64,000 nt of DNA, taken from assembly GCF_019603315.1 (NCBI RefSeq), contig NZ_CP080649.1, forward strand, positions 2,800,176 to 2,864,175. Direction: 5' to 3'. Shown piece by piece: positions 8,164 through 17,105 of the stretch; position 1 is the stretch's first letter; each line of letters begins with the position of its first letter. The stretch is from Ruficoccus sp. ZRK36. Lineage in GTDB: Bacteria > Verrucomicrobiota > Verrucomicrobiia > Opitutales > Cerasicoccaceae. Below the pieces are notes generated by a model, which did no database searches, was not told the origin of the DNA, and was given only the letters and a program-made list of their open reading frames with translations. Position numbers and translations under genes: made by a program.

Positions 8164-9639
8164 ATGCCCCCCATACCCCGATACAGTCGTAGAGAGTTTT
8201 TACGTAACAGTGCGCTGATGGCGATGGTTCCCGCCTTTGGTGTCCGTGCCAGCGAAGCCCCCAAGCCACCGGCCCGTCCGCCGAACATTGTGTATGTTTT
8301 TGCCGACCAGATGCGTGCCTGTGCGCGGGGCGGAGCAGACGGGGCTGACCCGGTTTTGACGCCGCGGCTGGATCAGTTCGCACGGGAAGGGCTAGAGCTG
8401 ACGCAGGCGGCCTCGACCTACCCGCTGTGTAGCCCGCACCGGGCGATGTTACTCTCCGGCTGCTATCCGCACATCAACACAGTCACCGGTAATATCAACT
8501 CGGCGCCGAACCGAAAGTTTGAGCTGCCGGATACGATGACTTGCGTGACGGATGTGCTGGCGGGCTCCGGCTACTCGGTCGGCTACATCGGTAAATGGCA
8601 CCTGACCCGCCCGTACGAGCCTTACCTGGAAGCTTTTCGCAAGAAGGATGGGGTGGTCTGGAACGAGTTTACACCGCCATCCGGACGGCACGGGATCAGT
8701 GAATGGTACGCCTATAATACCTACGACAAGCATCTGCGCCCGATGTACTGGAGTAATGACGCCAGCCGGGATGACTACCACTTCGTCGACCAATGGGGGC
8801 CCGACCACGAAACGGACAAAGCCGTCGAGTACCTGCGCACGCATCAGGCTTCGGATCAACCGTTCGCGCTTTTTGTCTCTTATAATCCTCCCCATCCACC
8901 CTTCGGACAGGTTCCGGAGAACTGGGTGGACCTTTACCGTGATGCAAGCGCAACAGAGCTGCTCAGGCGCGGTAATGTGCCTGAGGGTGGGCGGCTTCCT
9001 CTGCGGCAGGCCCAGGGGTATTTTGGCATGGTCAGCGGTGTCGATGCGGCCTTTGGGCGACTGCTTGACGAGATCGATGCGCTTGGCTTGCGTGAGGACA
9101 CGCTGGTGGTCTTTACCTCTGACCACGGCGAGATGATGGGCAGCCATGATTTGATGAGTAAACTCGTCTGGTACGATGAGTCCTACCGGGTTCCTTTTAT
9201 CGCCCGCTGGCCGGGTCGCCTGAAAGCCGGAGCCCAGGATAGCCTGCTCATTGATACGCCGGACATCCCCGCAACACTGGTCGGGATGGCTGGGCTGGAG
9301 GGCCGCATCCCGGCGCACTGGCAGGGCCGCAACCACGCTCCGGTGCTGCTCGGGCAGTCAGATGCACCGCGTCCGGAAGCGCAGCTCTATTGCCTGAACA
9401 GCCACGGCCTTCGAGGGGTACGCACCGATCGCTATACCTATGTCGCACCGGGGCGTGCGCGGACCAAGATCGGGGGGCAGGTGATGGATGCGCCCCTGCT
9501 TTTCGATAACCAGGAAGACCCCTGGCAGCTTCACAATGTGGCCGCTGACCAGCCCGCTGTCGTCGATGAGCTGACGGGTGTAACCCTCGATGCGTGCCGT
9601 AGGATTCGCGACCCGTGGACGCCGTTCGTTCGAGGCTGA
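8164..9639 (+). CDS. TAT-exported sulfatase
   Basis: Type I (formylglycine) sulfatase of 491 residues that would remove sulfate esters from a carbohydrate. The N-terminus carries a twin-arginine signal (SRREFLRNSA, then AMVPAFGVRASEA), so export is folded through Tat. The active-site motif is CSPHR followed by AMLLSG at about residues 83-92, matching C-x-P-x-R with the cysteine that becomes formylglycine. The first metal-binding segment is YVFADQMR; the later FTSDHGEMMGSH carries the conserved Asp-His metal ligands. It is divergent from the heparinase operon and shares its intergenic region with two operator-like sites, so desulfation and lyase cleavage are probably co-regulated. The exact substrate (sulfoglucosamine, uronate 2-sulfate or other) cannot be read from sequence. 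Confidence 0.93.
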   Translation: MPPIPRYSRREFLRNSALMAMVPAFGVRASEAPKPPARPPNIVYVFADQMRACARGGADGADPVLTPRLDQFAREGLELTQAASTYPLCSPHRAMLLSGCYPHINTVTGNINSAPNRKFELPDTMTCVTDVLAGSGYSVGYIGKWHLTRPYEPYLEAFRKKDGVVWNEFTPPSGRHGISEWYAYNTYDKHLRPMYWSNDASRDDYHFVDQWGPDHETDKAVEYLRTHQASDQPFALFVSYNPPHPPFGQVPENWVDLYRDASATELLRRGNVPEGGRLPLRQAQGYFGMVSGVDAAFGRLLDEIDALGLREDTLVVFTSDHGEMMGSHDLMSKLVWYDESYRVPFIARWPGRLKAGAQDSLLIDTPDIPATLVGMAGLEGRIPAHWQGRNHAPVLLGQSDAPRPEAQLYCLNSHGLRGVRTDRYTYVAPGRARTKIGGQVMDAPLLFDNQEDPWQLHNVAADQPAVVDELTGVTLDACRRIRDPWTPFVRG

Positions 9640-9670
9640 TTTGATACCTTATTTGACGTTAAAGTGTATC

Positions 9671-9686
9671 TATAACCTGTGTTATA
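9671..9686. promoter_or_regulatory. Operator-like site 3 (TATAACCTGTGTTATA)
   Basis: Third copy of the repeated element. It lies in the 307-base gap after the sulfatase and 261 bp before the PEP-CTERM gene, and is identical to site 2 over its first 14 bases. Apart from this site I see no gene or terminator in the gap; a 61-codon minus-strand frame there has no supporting features. Confidence 0.55.
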
Positions 9687-9946
9687 TAGCAACCTCTTGA
9701 GAAAACACAGATATATCCTAGTTTGGGGCTATCGATTTAAGGAATTCTACCCAAACAGAGACTTACCCCCCGTTGAGTTACCCTTTTCATGACGCCCCCC
9801 TTGCTCGTCTCGGATATCCAGCCGCGATTTGGCATGCATCGCCGGATGCGTGGAGGGGTAACGCCTGAAAACATGCCGCTACTCATTGTTTTAAATTCTA
9901 GCGTCCTTTCATCCCAAACCAACCAACCACAGAACGAATACTGATT

Positions 9947-11422
9947 ATGAAAAATCTGCCCCGATTCACCTCATTCTCGACCTCCGCGTTTCAAGCGCCA
10001 CGCAGAGGGCTTGCCTGCCTGGCAACAGCTGCACTGGGACTCATTGGGCTCAGTGCCTCAGCCAATGCTCAGACTCTTTACTGGAACGGCGGATTTGCCG
10101 GTGACCAGGCCTGGTCCACTTCCACCGATGTGACCGCCTGGTCCACGACACCCACAGGCTCGCCGGAGACCTACTGGGTGAACGGCAGCGACGCTGTGTT
10201 TACGACCACTGAGCCGGAGATCATTATCTGGACGGCTACCGCGAATAACGTGACGGTCCAGGATGGTGCCATCTTTACGGTAGTGGGAACCGGCGGCCGC
10301 TCGCTGACCATCACGGGGGGTGGCAGTGGTGACTTTACCATCCAGGATAACGATAATAGCGATGGTGTGCTGCGCTTGACGCTAAATGGCAGCTCGGCCT
10401 GGGATGGCACGATCACGGCTAAAGAATTTGGTGTTAGTACTGACAGTGGTCTTATTGTCGATTCGGCTGGGGCCACGGGTATCGAGACTAAAATCGCACT
10501 GGATGGCGGCGCGTTTATGCTTGGTACGGGTGTTCGCAACAGTACGGTTACTATCGGTGAGCTGTCCGGTACAGGATCGGTGAAGATGCGTGGCACCTAT
10601 AGCAGCACCGGTGGGGTTCGTATGCTTAAGGTTGATCAGAGTACAAACACCACTTTTAGCGGCACCATTGGAGCGAGTAAAACACAGGTGAGCAATGTTC
10701 TCGCCTTTACCAAGGCCGGAACAGGTACGCTGACCGTTTCCAGTGCCAGCGGCTTATCCACGGACTCCTGGGGCGCTTATACGGGCGTCACCAACATCGA
10801 GGGCGGCGCGCTTTACTACGTTGGATCCTCAGACACCACGTACTCGCTGATTAGCGGACAGGGTGCCTACACGCTCTACAGTGGGGCAACTCTCGGACTG
10901 GATGGCACGATTAACTTCGGGTCCAGTGTTAGCGGGGTTGTGACGGTGCAGGATGGCGGCATTCTGGATCCGGGCCGGCAGAATGGCTCCGGTACCATGA
11001 CACTGGCCGGTGGTGACGGGACGAGCCTCGGGCTGGTCTTTGAAGGCACGGCTAATGTGCTGTTCAACCTCGGCACCGAGCAGGATCAGATCGTCCTTGA
11101 GAACGACGCGATGGTGGGCTCGGCCAGTGGCGGGAATGGCAGCGTGACCTTCACCTTCTACAACACCGGCGATGTGCAGGTCGGGCAGACCTACAATATC
11201 ATCAGCTTTGGCGGTACGACTCAGGGGATCGACCTGAGTGTCTTCGCTCTGTCCGAGGATAGCATCCTGGCCGGATGGGCTGGTACGTTTGGCTATGGTG
11301 GCGACGGCAACCTGCTGCAGTTCACCGTTACGTCCGTCGTTCCTGAGCCCGCTACGACGGCATTGATCGCTGGTCTGATGGTCCTCGGAGTGGTCGTTAT
11401 CCGCCGCCGCCGCCGCTCGTAA
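9947..11422 (+). CDS. PEP-CTERM protein with autotransporter-like beta repeats
   Basis: Secreted protein of 491 residues. A long N-terminal signal peptide ends near ANAQ (about residue 42). The body is rich in Gly/Ser/Thr and beta-strand repeats such as GTGTLTVSSASG and GGDGTSLGLVFEGTANV, in the style of the autotransporter-associated repeats common in PVC-group surface proteins. The C-terminus is a textbook PEP-CTERM sorting signal: VPEPATTALIAG, a hydrophobic helix and RRRRRS. Such proteins are processed by an exosortase and linked to extracellular polysaccharide; no exosortase is encoded here. It heads a plus-strand run with two more secreted proteins and an oxidoreductase and follows operator-like site 3. 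Confidence 0.88.
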   Translation: MKNLPRFTSFSTSAFQAPRRGLACLATAALGLIGLSASANAQTLYWNGGFAGDQAWSTSTDVTAWSTTPTGSPETYWVNGSDAVFTTTEPEIIIWTATANNVTVQDGAIFTVVGTGGRSLTITGGGSGDFTIQDNDNSDGVLRLTLNGSSAWDGTITAKEFGVSTDSGLIVDSAGATGIETKIALDGGAFMLGTGVRNSTVTIGELSGTGSVKMRGTYSSTGGVRMLKVDQSTNTTFSGTIGASKTQVSNVLAFTKAGTGTLTVSSASGLSTDSWGAYTGVTNIEGGALYYVGSSDTTYSLISGQGAYTLYSGATLGLDGTINFGSSVSGVVTVQDGGILDPGRQNGSGTMTLAGGDGTSLGLVFEGTANVLFNLGTEQDQIVLENDAMVGSASGGNGSVTFTFYNTGDVQVGQTYNIISFGGTTQGIDLSVFALSEDSILAGWAGTFGYGGDGNLLQFTVTSVVPEPATTALIAGLMVLGVVVIRRRRRS

Positions 11423-11466
11423 TGCGGTTTGCAAATCGATCCGGAATATCATCCGATTATAAGCTT

Positions 11467-12057
11467 ATGAAAAAAATCACACTTCTTAGTCTCTGCGGCG
11501 TGTTGGCCGCGACTTCATCCCTGTTCGCCGGGCAACCGCTGAACACTGACCCGAGCTTTGAAGGCGGCGAAGCCGTCTGGGGCAAGCCCTTCATCCCTGC
11601 CGACAGCAAAGACCGCGGCAGCAAGCTGAGCTTCACCACCGAAGACCCGCACTCCGGGAACATGTGCGCGGTGATGTCAGCGGACTCGAACAGCCGCTTT
11701 GCCTTCGCTCCCAAGGGCGGTGCGATGAATGTCATGCCCGGCCAGACCTTTGATATCTCGATCTGGATCAAGGCTGCAGCGGATTTTAAGATCCACCCGA
11801 AGACACCGGGCTTCATCATCCGTGTTGATATGCTCAAGGGCAAGGCGTCCGTCGGTACTGTCTACATCAATGCCAGCGGCGAAGCCAGCGAACGTCTCGG
11901 CACGACCGGTCCGGTCATCCCGACTACTTGGACTGAGGTCAAGGGACAGGCGACGGTGCCCGAAGGTGCTGACCGTATGCGCGTGAACGTGTTCTTCTGG
12001 CGCGCCTCCGGTACGCTGTATCTGGACGACTTCGAGGTCTCACTGGCCGACAGCTGA
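11467..12057 (+). CDS. Secreted carbohydrate-binding-like protein
   Basis: Secreted protein of 196 residues. The start chosen is ATG 11467 (MKKITLLSL), which opens a standard Sec signal peptide ending about SLFAG; the frame extends 15 codons upstream without signal-like sequence. The mature part looks like a single jelly-roll galactose-binding-like (CBM4/9-type) domain: an N-terminal strand with DPSFEGG, the central segment DISIWIKA, and the end GTLYLDDFEVSLAD, which is characteristic of that fold. No catalytic domain is present. It lies 44 bases after the PEP-CTERM gene and 20 before the next secreted protein. Probably binds the target glycan at the cell surface (inference). Confidence 0.75.
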   Translation: MKKITLLSLCGVLAATSSLFAGQPLNTDPSFEGGEAVWGKPFIPADSKDRGSKLSFTTEDPHSGNMCAVMSADSNSRFAFAPKGGAMNVMPGQTFDISIWIKAAADFKIHPKTPGFIIRVDMLKGKASVGTVYINASGEASERLGTTGPVIPTTWTEVKGQATVPEGADRMRVNVFFWRASGTLYLDDFEVSLADS

Positions 12058-12077
12058 TCCCGGCGAGCGTTTGCCTT

Positions 12078-12836
12078 ATGCTTCGACTGATTTCACCGGG
12101 GCCACTCTTACTGCTAGTGGTTGGTTCACTGTTCTCTTCTCCGATGTGGGCAGACTCATCTGTGCGAACGACGGATGACGCCTACACCGTGGATGGGAGG
12201 ACGTATGCAGTGGAGTGGCTCCTGGATGAAACCTTTGAGGGCTCTGGCTGGAAAGACCGCTGGACGGTCGAGAGCCAGGGACCCTCAGTCAAGGCAGAGG
12301 AGGGGTGGCTGCGTATCCGTAAAGGCGACATGGATAAGGCGCAGGCAGGTGTCACCGTCTGGTATGACAAAGACCTTCCCGCTGACATCATCGTCGTCGT
12401 CGATGCGGCGGCAGCTCCCGGCGACCATGCCTGCAACCTGAACTTCTTTTTGCACGCCACGGAAGCTGACGGCGCTCCGCTGAACTATACCCGGTCCGGT
12501 GCCTACACGGAGTATCACCAGATCCCGAACTACCTGTTTACCTACACGGGCGGCTTTATGAAGGGCTGGTCGCGCGCCCGGCGCAACCCTGGCTTTACAC
12601 TGGTTAATGCCGATGAGGAGATTCGCGTCGAGCCCGGCACGCAGTACGAGATCGTCATCGTCTGCCAGCAGGGAGAGATCAGCTTCTACATCGACGGGGA
12701 GCTTATTCACCACTACACCGATGCCGATCCGCTGCCCGGAGGTCGCTTCGGGCTGCGCACATGGTTCTCCGATGTAGACTATGATAGAATCCGCCTCGGA
12801 CGTATTGATGCCTCACACACGCAGGCGACCGATTGA
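12078..12836 (+). CDS. Secreted concanavalin-like protein (DUF6250/DUF1961-like)
   Basis: Secreted protein of 252 residues with a signal peptide ending around MWADSS. The mature sequence fits a concanavalin/LamG-like beta sandwich seen in lyase loci: WKDRWTVESQG near the start, YHQIPNYLFTYTGG in the middle, and the paired strands ISFYIDGELIHHYTD and GRFGLRTWFSDVDYDRIRL at the end. By memory these resemble DUF6250/DUF1961 proteins found with polysaccharide lyases; a profile search would be needed to settle it. It could be a glycan-binding module or a lyase itself. Its stop lies 18 bases before the oxidoreductase start. Confidence 0.7.
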   Translation: MLRLISPGPLLLLVVGSLFSSPMWADSSVRTTDDAYTVDGRTYAVEWLLDETFEGSGWKDRWTVESQGPSVKAEEGWLRIRKGDMDKAQAGVTVWYDKDLPADIIVVVDAAAAPGDHACNLNFFLHATEADGAPLNYTRSGAYTEYHQIPNYLFTYTGGFMKGWSRARRNPGFTLVNADEEIRVEPGTQYEIVIVCQQGEISFYIDGELIHHYTDADPLPGGRFGLRTWFSDVDYDRIRLGRIDASHTQATD

Positions 12837-12853
12837 GGTGCTATCTTTTTTCC

Positions 12854-13864
12854 ATGAACGCCATCAATAGCTCCGCAGGAGTAAATCCAGAGAACAAGCC
12901 CATCCAGATCGGTATCATCGGATGTGGTTGGATTTTACGCGGCATCTACCATCAGATTCTTGAGCAGCTAAGCGAGCTAGTCGAAGTGGTAGCGCTGTGT
13001 GACCTTTCCGAAGACGCCGTCACCGAGGCCGGTCGACTTTTCCCGCAGGCACGGTGTTATACCTCGATGGAGCAGATGCTCGACACTGAGACACTTGGCG
13101 CAGCCATGGTGCTGACCTCGGAATGTGCAAATACGAAGGTCGCCAGTGCTGTGCTCGCGGCCCATGTGCCCGTCTTTCTTGAAAAGCCGCCCGCGCGAAA
13201 TCTCGAAGAGCTGGAGCAGTTGATTGAGGCGGCCGAGCGCTCACAAGCTCCGCTCTATGCCGCGTACAATCGGCATCATTGCCCGCTAATGCGAGGTGTG
13301 AAGCTTCCGAAGAATCTTCGCCGCGTGCAGGGGCGCATGGAGCGTCAAGGGCGTGAGTTTTCGGGCTTCCCGTTCACCGCTCTACATTTGCTGGACTCTC
13401 TGCATTACTATACCCGCAGTGAAGCGAGTGAGGTGCATGCGGCAGTCGTAGAGAAACCCTCTCTGGGCTGGCGTCTCGACTACCAGCTGGACAATGGCTG
13501 CCCGGTCGAAATGACATTGCTGCCCGCCAGTGGGAATCACTGTGAAACCCTTCTGCTGGAAGGCGAGTCCGAGAGCCTGGAAATTCATTTCCCAAATCCC
13601 GAGAGCGGCGACGCCGAAGGAAAGCTCATCGTACGCGACTCCACGGGTGGGGTGCAAACGCTGTCCGGGCCTGTCGCTGAGCCCGTGGTACAGATGGGCT
13701 ATGAGCCCGCTTTACGCGGCTTCGTCGAGCATCTGGCCAGTGGCGAGGGCGACGTGCCTGAGGCCTACCGCATCGAAAAAGTGGTCCCGGGCATTCGCCT
13801 GATGCAGGCGATGATGAATGCTGGCAAAGCCTTCGAGCAGACACGAGCCAGCGTGACCGTCTGA
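12854..13864 (+). CDS. Gfo/Idh/MocA family oxidoreductase
   Basis: NAD(P)-dependent sugar oxidoreductase of 336 residues from ATG 12854; a TTG seven codons upstream overlaps the previous gene and is less likely. The N-terminal Rossmann fold has IGIIGCGWILRG; the family motif EKPPARNLEEL carries the catalytic Lys of EKP. The C-terminal domain is of the usual Gfo/Idh/MocA alpha/beta type. As last gene of the PEP-CTERM run it probably oxidises or reduces a monosaccharide released by the lyase and sulfatase in the cytoplasm. Substrate unknown. Its stop is 13 bases from the convergent FAD oxidoreductase stop. Confidence 0.9.
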   Translation: MNAINSSAGVNPENKPIQIGIIGCGWILRGIYHQILEQLSELVEVVALCDLSEDAVTEAGRLFPQARCYTSMEQMLDTETLGAAMVLTSECANTKVASAVLAAHVPVFLEKPPARNLEELEQLIEAAERSQAPLYAAYNRHHCPLMRGVKLPKNLRRVQGRMERQGREFSGFPFTALHLLDSLHYYTRSEASEVHAAVVEKPSLGWRLDYQLDNGCPVEMTLLPASGNHCETLLLEGESESLEIHFPNPESGDAEGKLIVRDSTGGVQTLSGPVAEPVVQMGYEPALRGFVEHLASGEGDVPEAYRIEKVVPGIRLMQAMMNAGKAFEQTRASVTV

Positions 13865-13877
13865 ATGCCTTGAGCGC

Positions 13878-15167
13878 CTATTTCGCCTTGGCTCTGGGGT
13901 GTGCCTTGAGCAGGTCAGGGTGGATCAGTGCGCCATCGTTGCGAAGCCTTTGCTGGAGCTTGTCGACAGGGAGTTCGTGCGCGTCGGTCAGGCGATCTTT
14001 GACCATCATCGCGGCCGCTGTACCGCTGGCCTGACCGGACACCGCACAGGTGCCGATGGCGCGTGTGACATCGACCACGCTCTGGTCTGAGGATATGCAG
14101 CGGCCCGCGACGAAAAGGTTTGTACAGCTATCGGCCAGTAGGGCTCGCAGCGGGATCGGGTAGATCGGCCCACGCTTGCGCCAGTCACCGGTGATGCCCA
14201 CACAGTCCTCCAGCCATTGGTGGCGGTGGCTCTCGCGGATCGTAAACGCATTGCGCAGGCAGCGGGTGACGCGAAAGTCCGGGATAGAGGGCAGGGCAAA
14301 GGGATAGATCGTGCTCTCGGGGGCTTTCTCCTGTTTCTGACGCAGACGCTCAAGCAGTAGTCGGTGGGAGGCGAGCACTTGCTCGGTGACGTCCCGGTGG
14401 TCCGTACCCGAGAAAAACGGCCCCGTGGCTTTACCGCCGTCGCGGTGCTCGGGGTCGTAGGGGTTACTAAACATAGCCAGGCAGAGCTTGCCGTTTTTGA
14501 TTTCATAGTGCCAGCATGCCAGCACGTTGTGGGTGAAGCGCTCGACCGCGCAATCCGCTAGCCATGCGAGGTCGGCATCCCCGCTGGCATCGACAAAGGC
14601 GTCCGCTTTCAGAGCCAGTCGCCCGCTCTTGTTCTCGACGATGAGATGCGTCAGGGCCTTGCCCGATTTGAGGACCTGGCATACGCGCGTGTCGTACATC
14701 AGGGTGACGCCTGCCTCGCCCAGCACCTGCTCCATCTGCATCTGGAAGGCGTACGGATTGAAGCTCGTCATCAGCCGCTTGCGCAGGCGTTTCGGCAGGT
14801 TGTCCTCGTTTTTCCAGCAGTCATCCAGTGGGACGAATGCGGCGGAGGGCATCGGCTTGGTTAGCTCGGCCACGGAGTGATGGAGAAGCTCTTCGGCGAT
14901 TCCGCCCATGACCTGCTTACCATAGCCATCACACAGGGGAAGGTATTTGATGACGTGGCCCAGCGTGGCAAGGCCGCCGAGACCGAACTGCTTCTCGATC
15001 AGGACAACGCTCAAGCCCTGGCGTACTGCGGCCAGGGCGGCGGCAACACCGGCTATGCCAGCGCCCGCGACGGCCACGTCATAGGTGGCATCGACGGGGA
15101 GCTTTCGTGTGGGCTCAGAGACAAAGGTGTCGGGGGGCGTTGGAGTGGGGCGGTTGTCCATTTTCAT
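13878..15167 (-). CDS. FAD-dependent oxidoreductase (FAD_oxidored family)
   Basis: Flavoprotein of 429 residues. The dinucleotide-binding motif GAGIAGVAAALAAVRQG lies about residues 36-52, followed by VVLIEKQFGLGG, where the Glu at the end of the second strand binds the ribose. Downstream, DAFVDASGDADLAWLA and the C-terminal NLFVAGRCISSDQSV match the FAD_oxidored (PF12831) family common in Planctomycetes and Verrucomicrobia sugar loci. There is no signal peptide, so it is cytoplasmic. Its start overlaps the stop of the upstream iclR gene, so the two are translationally coupled and the IclR protein probably controls it. The reaction is not known for this family. Confidence 0.85.
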   Translation of the reverse strand: MKMDNRPTPTPPDTFVSEPTRKLPVDATYDVAVAGAGIAGVAAALAAVRQGLSVVLIEKQFGLGGLATLGHVIKYLPLCDGYGKQVMGGIAEELLHHSVAELTKPMPSAAFVPLDDCWKNEDNLPKRLRKRLMTSFNPYAFQMQMEQVLGEAGVTLMYDTRVCQVLKSGKALTHLIVENKSGRLALKADAFVDASGDADLAWLADCAVERFTHNVLACWHYEIKNGKLCLAMFSNPYDPEHRDGGKATGPFFSGTDHRDVTEQVLASHRLLLERLRQKQEKAPESTIYPFALPSIPDFRVTRCLRNAFTIRESHRHQWLEDCVGITGDWRKRGPIYPIPLRALLADSCTNLFVAGRCISSDQSVVDVTRAIGTCAVSGQASGTAAAMMVKDRLTDAHELPVDKLQQRLRNDGALIHPDLLKAHPRAKAK

Positions 15168-15925
15168 TGAGATAAATTGTCGGTGATCATCCGGCCCATG
15201 CGGAGGGCTTCATCTTTTAGCGTTTGCTGGAGGTGGGCACAGGCTTGCGTGTCAGAGGCCTTCGCATGGAGGGTTAGTGCAGCGGCGATACCACCTCCGG
15301 GGCGAAAGACGGGGAGGGCGAGCTTGAGCTGTCCGTCGGGGATGTTGGGCATGAAGTAAACGCCCTCGTCTCTGAGCGACTGAATGGCTGAGGCGTAGGC
15401 ATCATAGCTACCCCAGAAATTCAGGCCATAGACCTCGAACTGGTAGCGGCTCTGGTAGGTCGAGCGAATCTCCTCCGGCCAAAACGCGAGGTGCGCAAAA
15501 GACCCCGCCGATGCATAGGGCGGGAGGATGTGGTTCAAGCCTTCTCTGACGAGCCCCGGCGCATCCTCGGGTGCGTCGGCACGGACGATGACGGAGTCGC
15601 CGATGTATTCGGAGAAGTGTACCGATGTGTGGGGTAATGCCTTGGAGAGCTCCCTCATCGCCTCGTAGACGACTTGGTAGAAGTGGTCTTGCTGCTTCGA
15701 CTCGGTGAGCTGCCGCCATTTGGAGCCCACGATGTAGCGGGCAGGGCTATCGAGGCGCTGGACATACCCGGCTTCGACCAGTGTGCCAACGAGGTGAAAC
15801 GTCGCCGGTGCCGAACAGCCGATGACAGCCGCAAGCTCCTTGAGCGTCATGCCCTCGCGTCGTTTTGCGATGGCTTCAAACAGGGCTAACCCACGTTGTA
15901 GAGATTGCACGGGCTTACATTTCAT
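15164..15925 (-). CDS. IclR family transcriptional regulator
   Basis: Regulator of 253 residues with the IclR plan: N-terminal winged HTH (QSLQRGLALFEAIAKR, then MTLKELAAVIGCSAPATFHL) and a C-terminal effector domain (about residues 75-250, including GVYFMPNIPDG). It is the first gene of a two-gene minus-strand operon with the FAD oxidoreductase, overlapping it by 4 bases. Upstream, about 15935-15965, is a very AT-rich stretch that can provide its promoter and possibly an autoregulatory site. IclR proteins often respond to small acids from sugar or aromatic breakdown; the effector here is unknown. Confidence 0.92.
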   Translation of the reverse strand: MKCKPVQSLQRGLALFEAIAKRREGMTLKELAAVIGCSAPATFHLVGTLVEAGYVQRLDSPARYIVGSKWRQLTESKQQDHFYQVVYEAMRELSKALPHTSVHFSEYIGDSVIVRADAPEDAPGLVREGLNHILPPYASAGSFAHLAFWPEEIRSTYQSRYQFEVYGLNFWGSYDAYASAIQSLRDEGVYFMPNIPDGQLKLALPVFRPGGGIAAALTLHAKASDTQACAHLQQTLKDEALRMGRMITDNLSQ

Positions 15926-16310
15926 TTTAGGCTATAGTTAATTTATATTATTTAATAAATAAATAGGCCAAAAATGGCTTAGGTGTCAACGCTTGAGGCT
16001 CGCTGCCTTTGAGTCGTGAGCGATTGGGGCACGCCACCCAACTATGTGAGAAACGATGCCCGGGCCTAGGCAGGCAAGCGGCACTTTGTCTAAAAGAAAC
16101 GGCCAACAAATACGGGAAGCCCGTATTTTTCCTTCCCATGGCAGATACAACTCTATTTAACCTGACTTAAATGACGCTACGACGTAGCTGGAAAGACGCT
16201 TGCCAGGCGCATGAGCATGCCCGAAACCAAGTGAAGCTCAATCCAAGTCCTGGCAGACTCTACCATCGGTAGGTCCGTACACATTAACACACCGAATAAC
16301 GTCTGATTGC
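15926..16310. other. Gene-free gap between iclR and fkbM genes
   Basis: 385 bases between divergent genes. The iclR-proximal 40 bases are very AT-rich (promoter-like). From about 15970 to 16130 the sequence is GC-richer, can form several short stems (for example GGGCA/TGCCC) and ends in a terminator-like hairpin with no gene in front of it. I found no convincing reading frame. Confidence 0.5.
16109..16130 (+). terminator. Orphan rho-independent terminator
   Basis: Stem AATACGGG / CCCGTATT with a 3-base AAG loop runs directly into five Ts on the plus strand. No plus-strand gene precedes it, because iclR is on the other strand, so it would end a short noncoding transcript or act as a leader before the fkbM gene. 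Confidence 0.6.
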
Positions 16311-17105
16311 ATGAGTCGATTAACCGAAAGTAAATTTCGCAACAAGATCCGTGAAAATGTTGCACGGCAGGTGTGGAAAATCCTCATGTATCTGGAGCAT
16401 GGGCAGGAGGCAGTCATTGCGCGTAACGGTGAATCCATCTTTCTGCGCGCCTGGATGGAGCGGCAGCACGAGCAGGGTAATACGCCCATAACGGTGCTCG
16501 ATTGCGGGGCCAACCGCGGCGACTACACAAAGGCCTTACTAAAGCTCGCCGATGAGTTCCAGGGCCTCGACCTGAACTTATACTTATTTGAACCTCAGCA
16601 GGACCTGCGTGAGACCATTCGCTCGAATATCCCGAGCCTGGCGGAGGATCATATTGTCGGTGCCGGGGTTTCTTCCAGTAAAGGTACTGCCACACTGAAT
16701 CGCCCTGCCACTGGCAGCACGCACGCCTCGCTTTATCAGCGTAGCGACAACTTTACCGATCACGTCGAGGTTCCGCTTGTGCGTCTGGATGACTTTCTGT
16801 CCGAACGAAGCATCCCCCACGTTGACCTGCTAAAGCTCGATGTGGAAGGCCATGAGATGGAGGCCTTAAAAGGGCTTGGCGAGTACTGCCATCCTGACAA
16901 GACGAGCGTGATTCAGTTTGAGTATGGAGCTACCACACTGGATGCGAACTCCAACCTGAAATCCCTCTTCGACTATCTTAATGGTCGCGGCTACGAGATC
17001 GCCAAAATCGTCAAGCGCGGCCTCTCTCCACGTCGCTACAGACCGTGGCTGGAGACGTTTCAGTTCTGTAATTTTGTTGCCTGCCATCCCGACTTACTGA
17101 AATAA
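16311..17105 (+). CDS. FkbM family methyltransferase
   Basis: SAM-dependent O-methyltransferase of 264 residues. Motif I is VLDCGANRGDYTKAL (about residues 63-77); the acidic loop YLFEPQQ follows. The family hallmark LLKLDVEGHEMEALKGL lies about 165-181, and the end VIQFEYGAT matches the FkbM domain (PF05050). These enzymes methylate hydroxyls on sugars or small molecules; in polysaccharide contexts they often act on glycans. There is no signal peptide. It stands alone on the plus strand between the iclR operon and a convergent symporter gene. Substrate unknown. Confidence 0.9.
   Translation: MSRLTESKFRNKIRENVARQVWKILMYLEHGQEAVIARNGESIFLRAWMERQHEQGNTPITVLDCGANRGDYTKALLKLADEFQGLDLNLYLFEPQQDLRETIRSNIPSLAEDHIVGAGVSSSKGTATLNRPATGSTHASLYQRSDNFTDHVEVPLVRLDDFLSERSIPHVDLLKLDVEGHEMEALKGLGEYCHPDKTSVIQFEYGATTLDANSNLKSLFDYLNGRGYEIAKIVKRGLSPRRYRPWLETFQFCNFVACHPDLLK

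Noticed and set aside
15948-16139. A 63-codon minus-strand frame in the gap upstream of iclR
   Set aside because: It spans the hairpin at 16109-16130, has no ribosome-binding site and no protein-like features.
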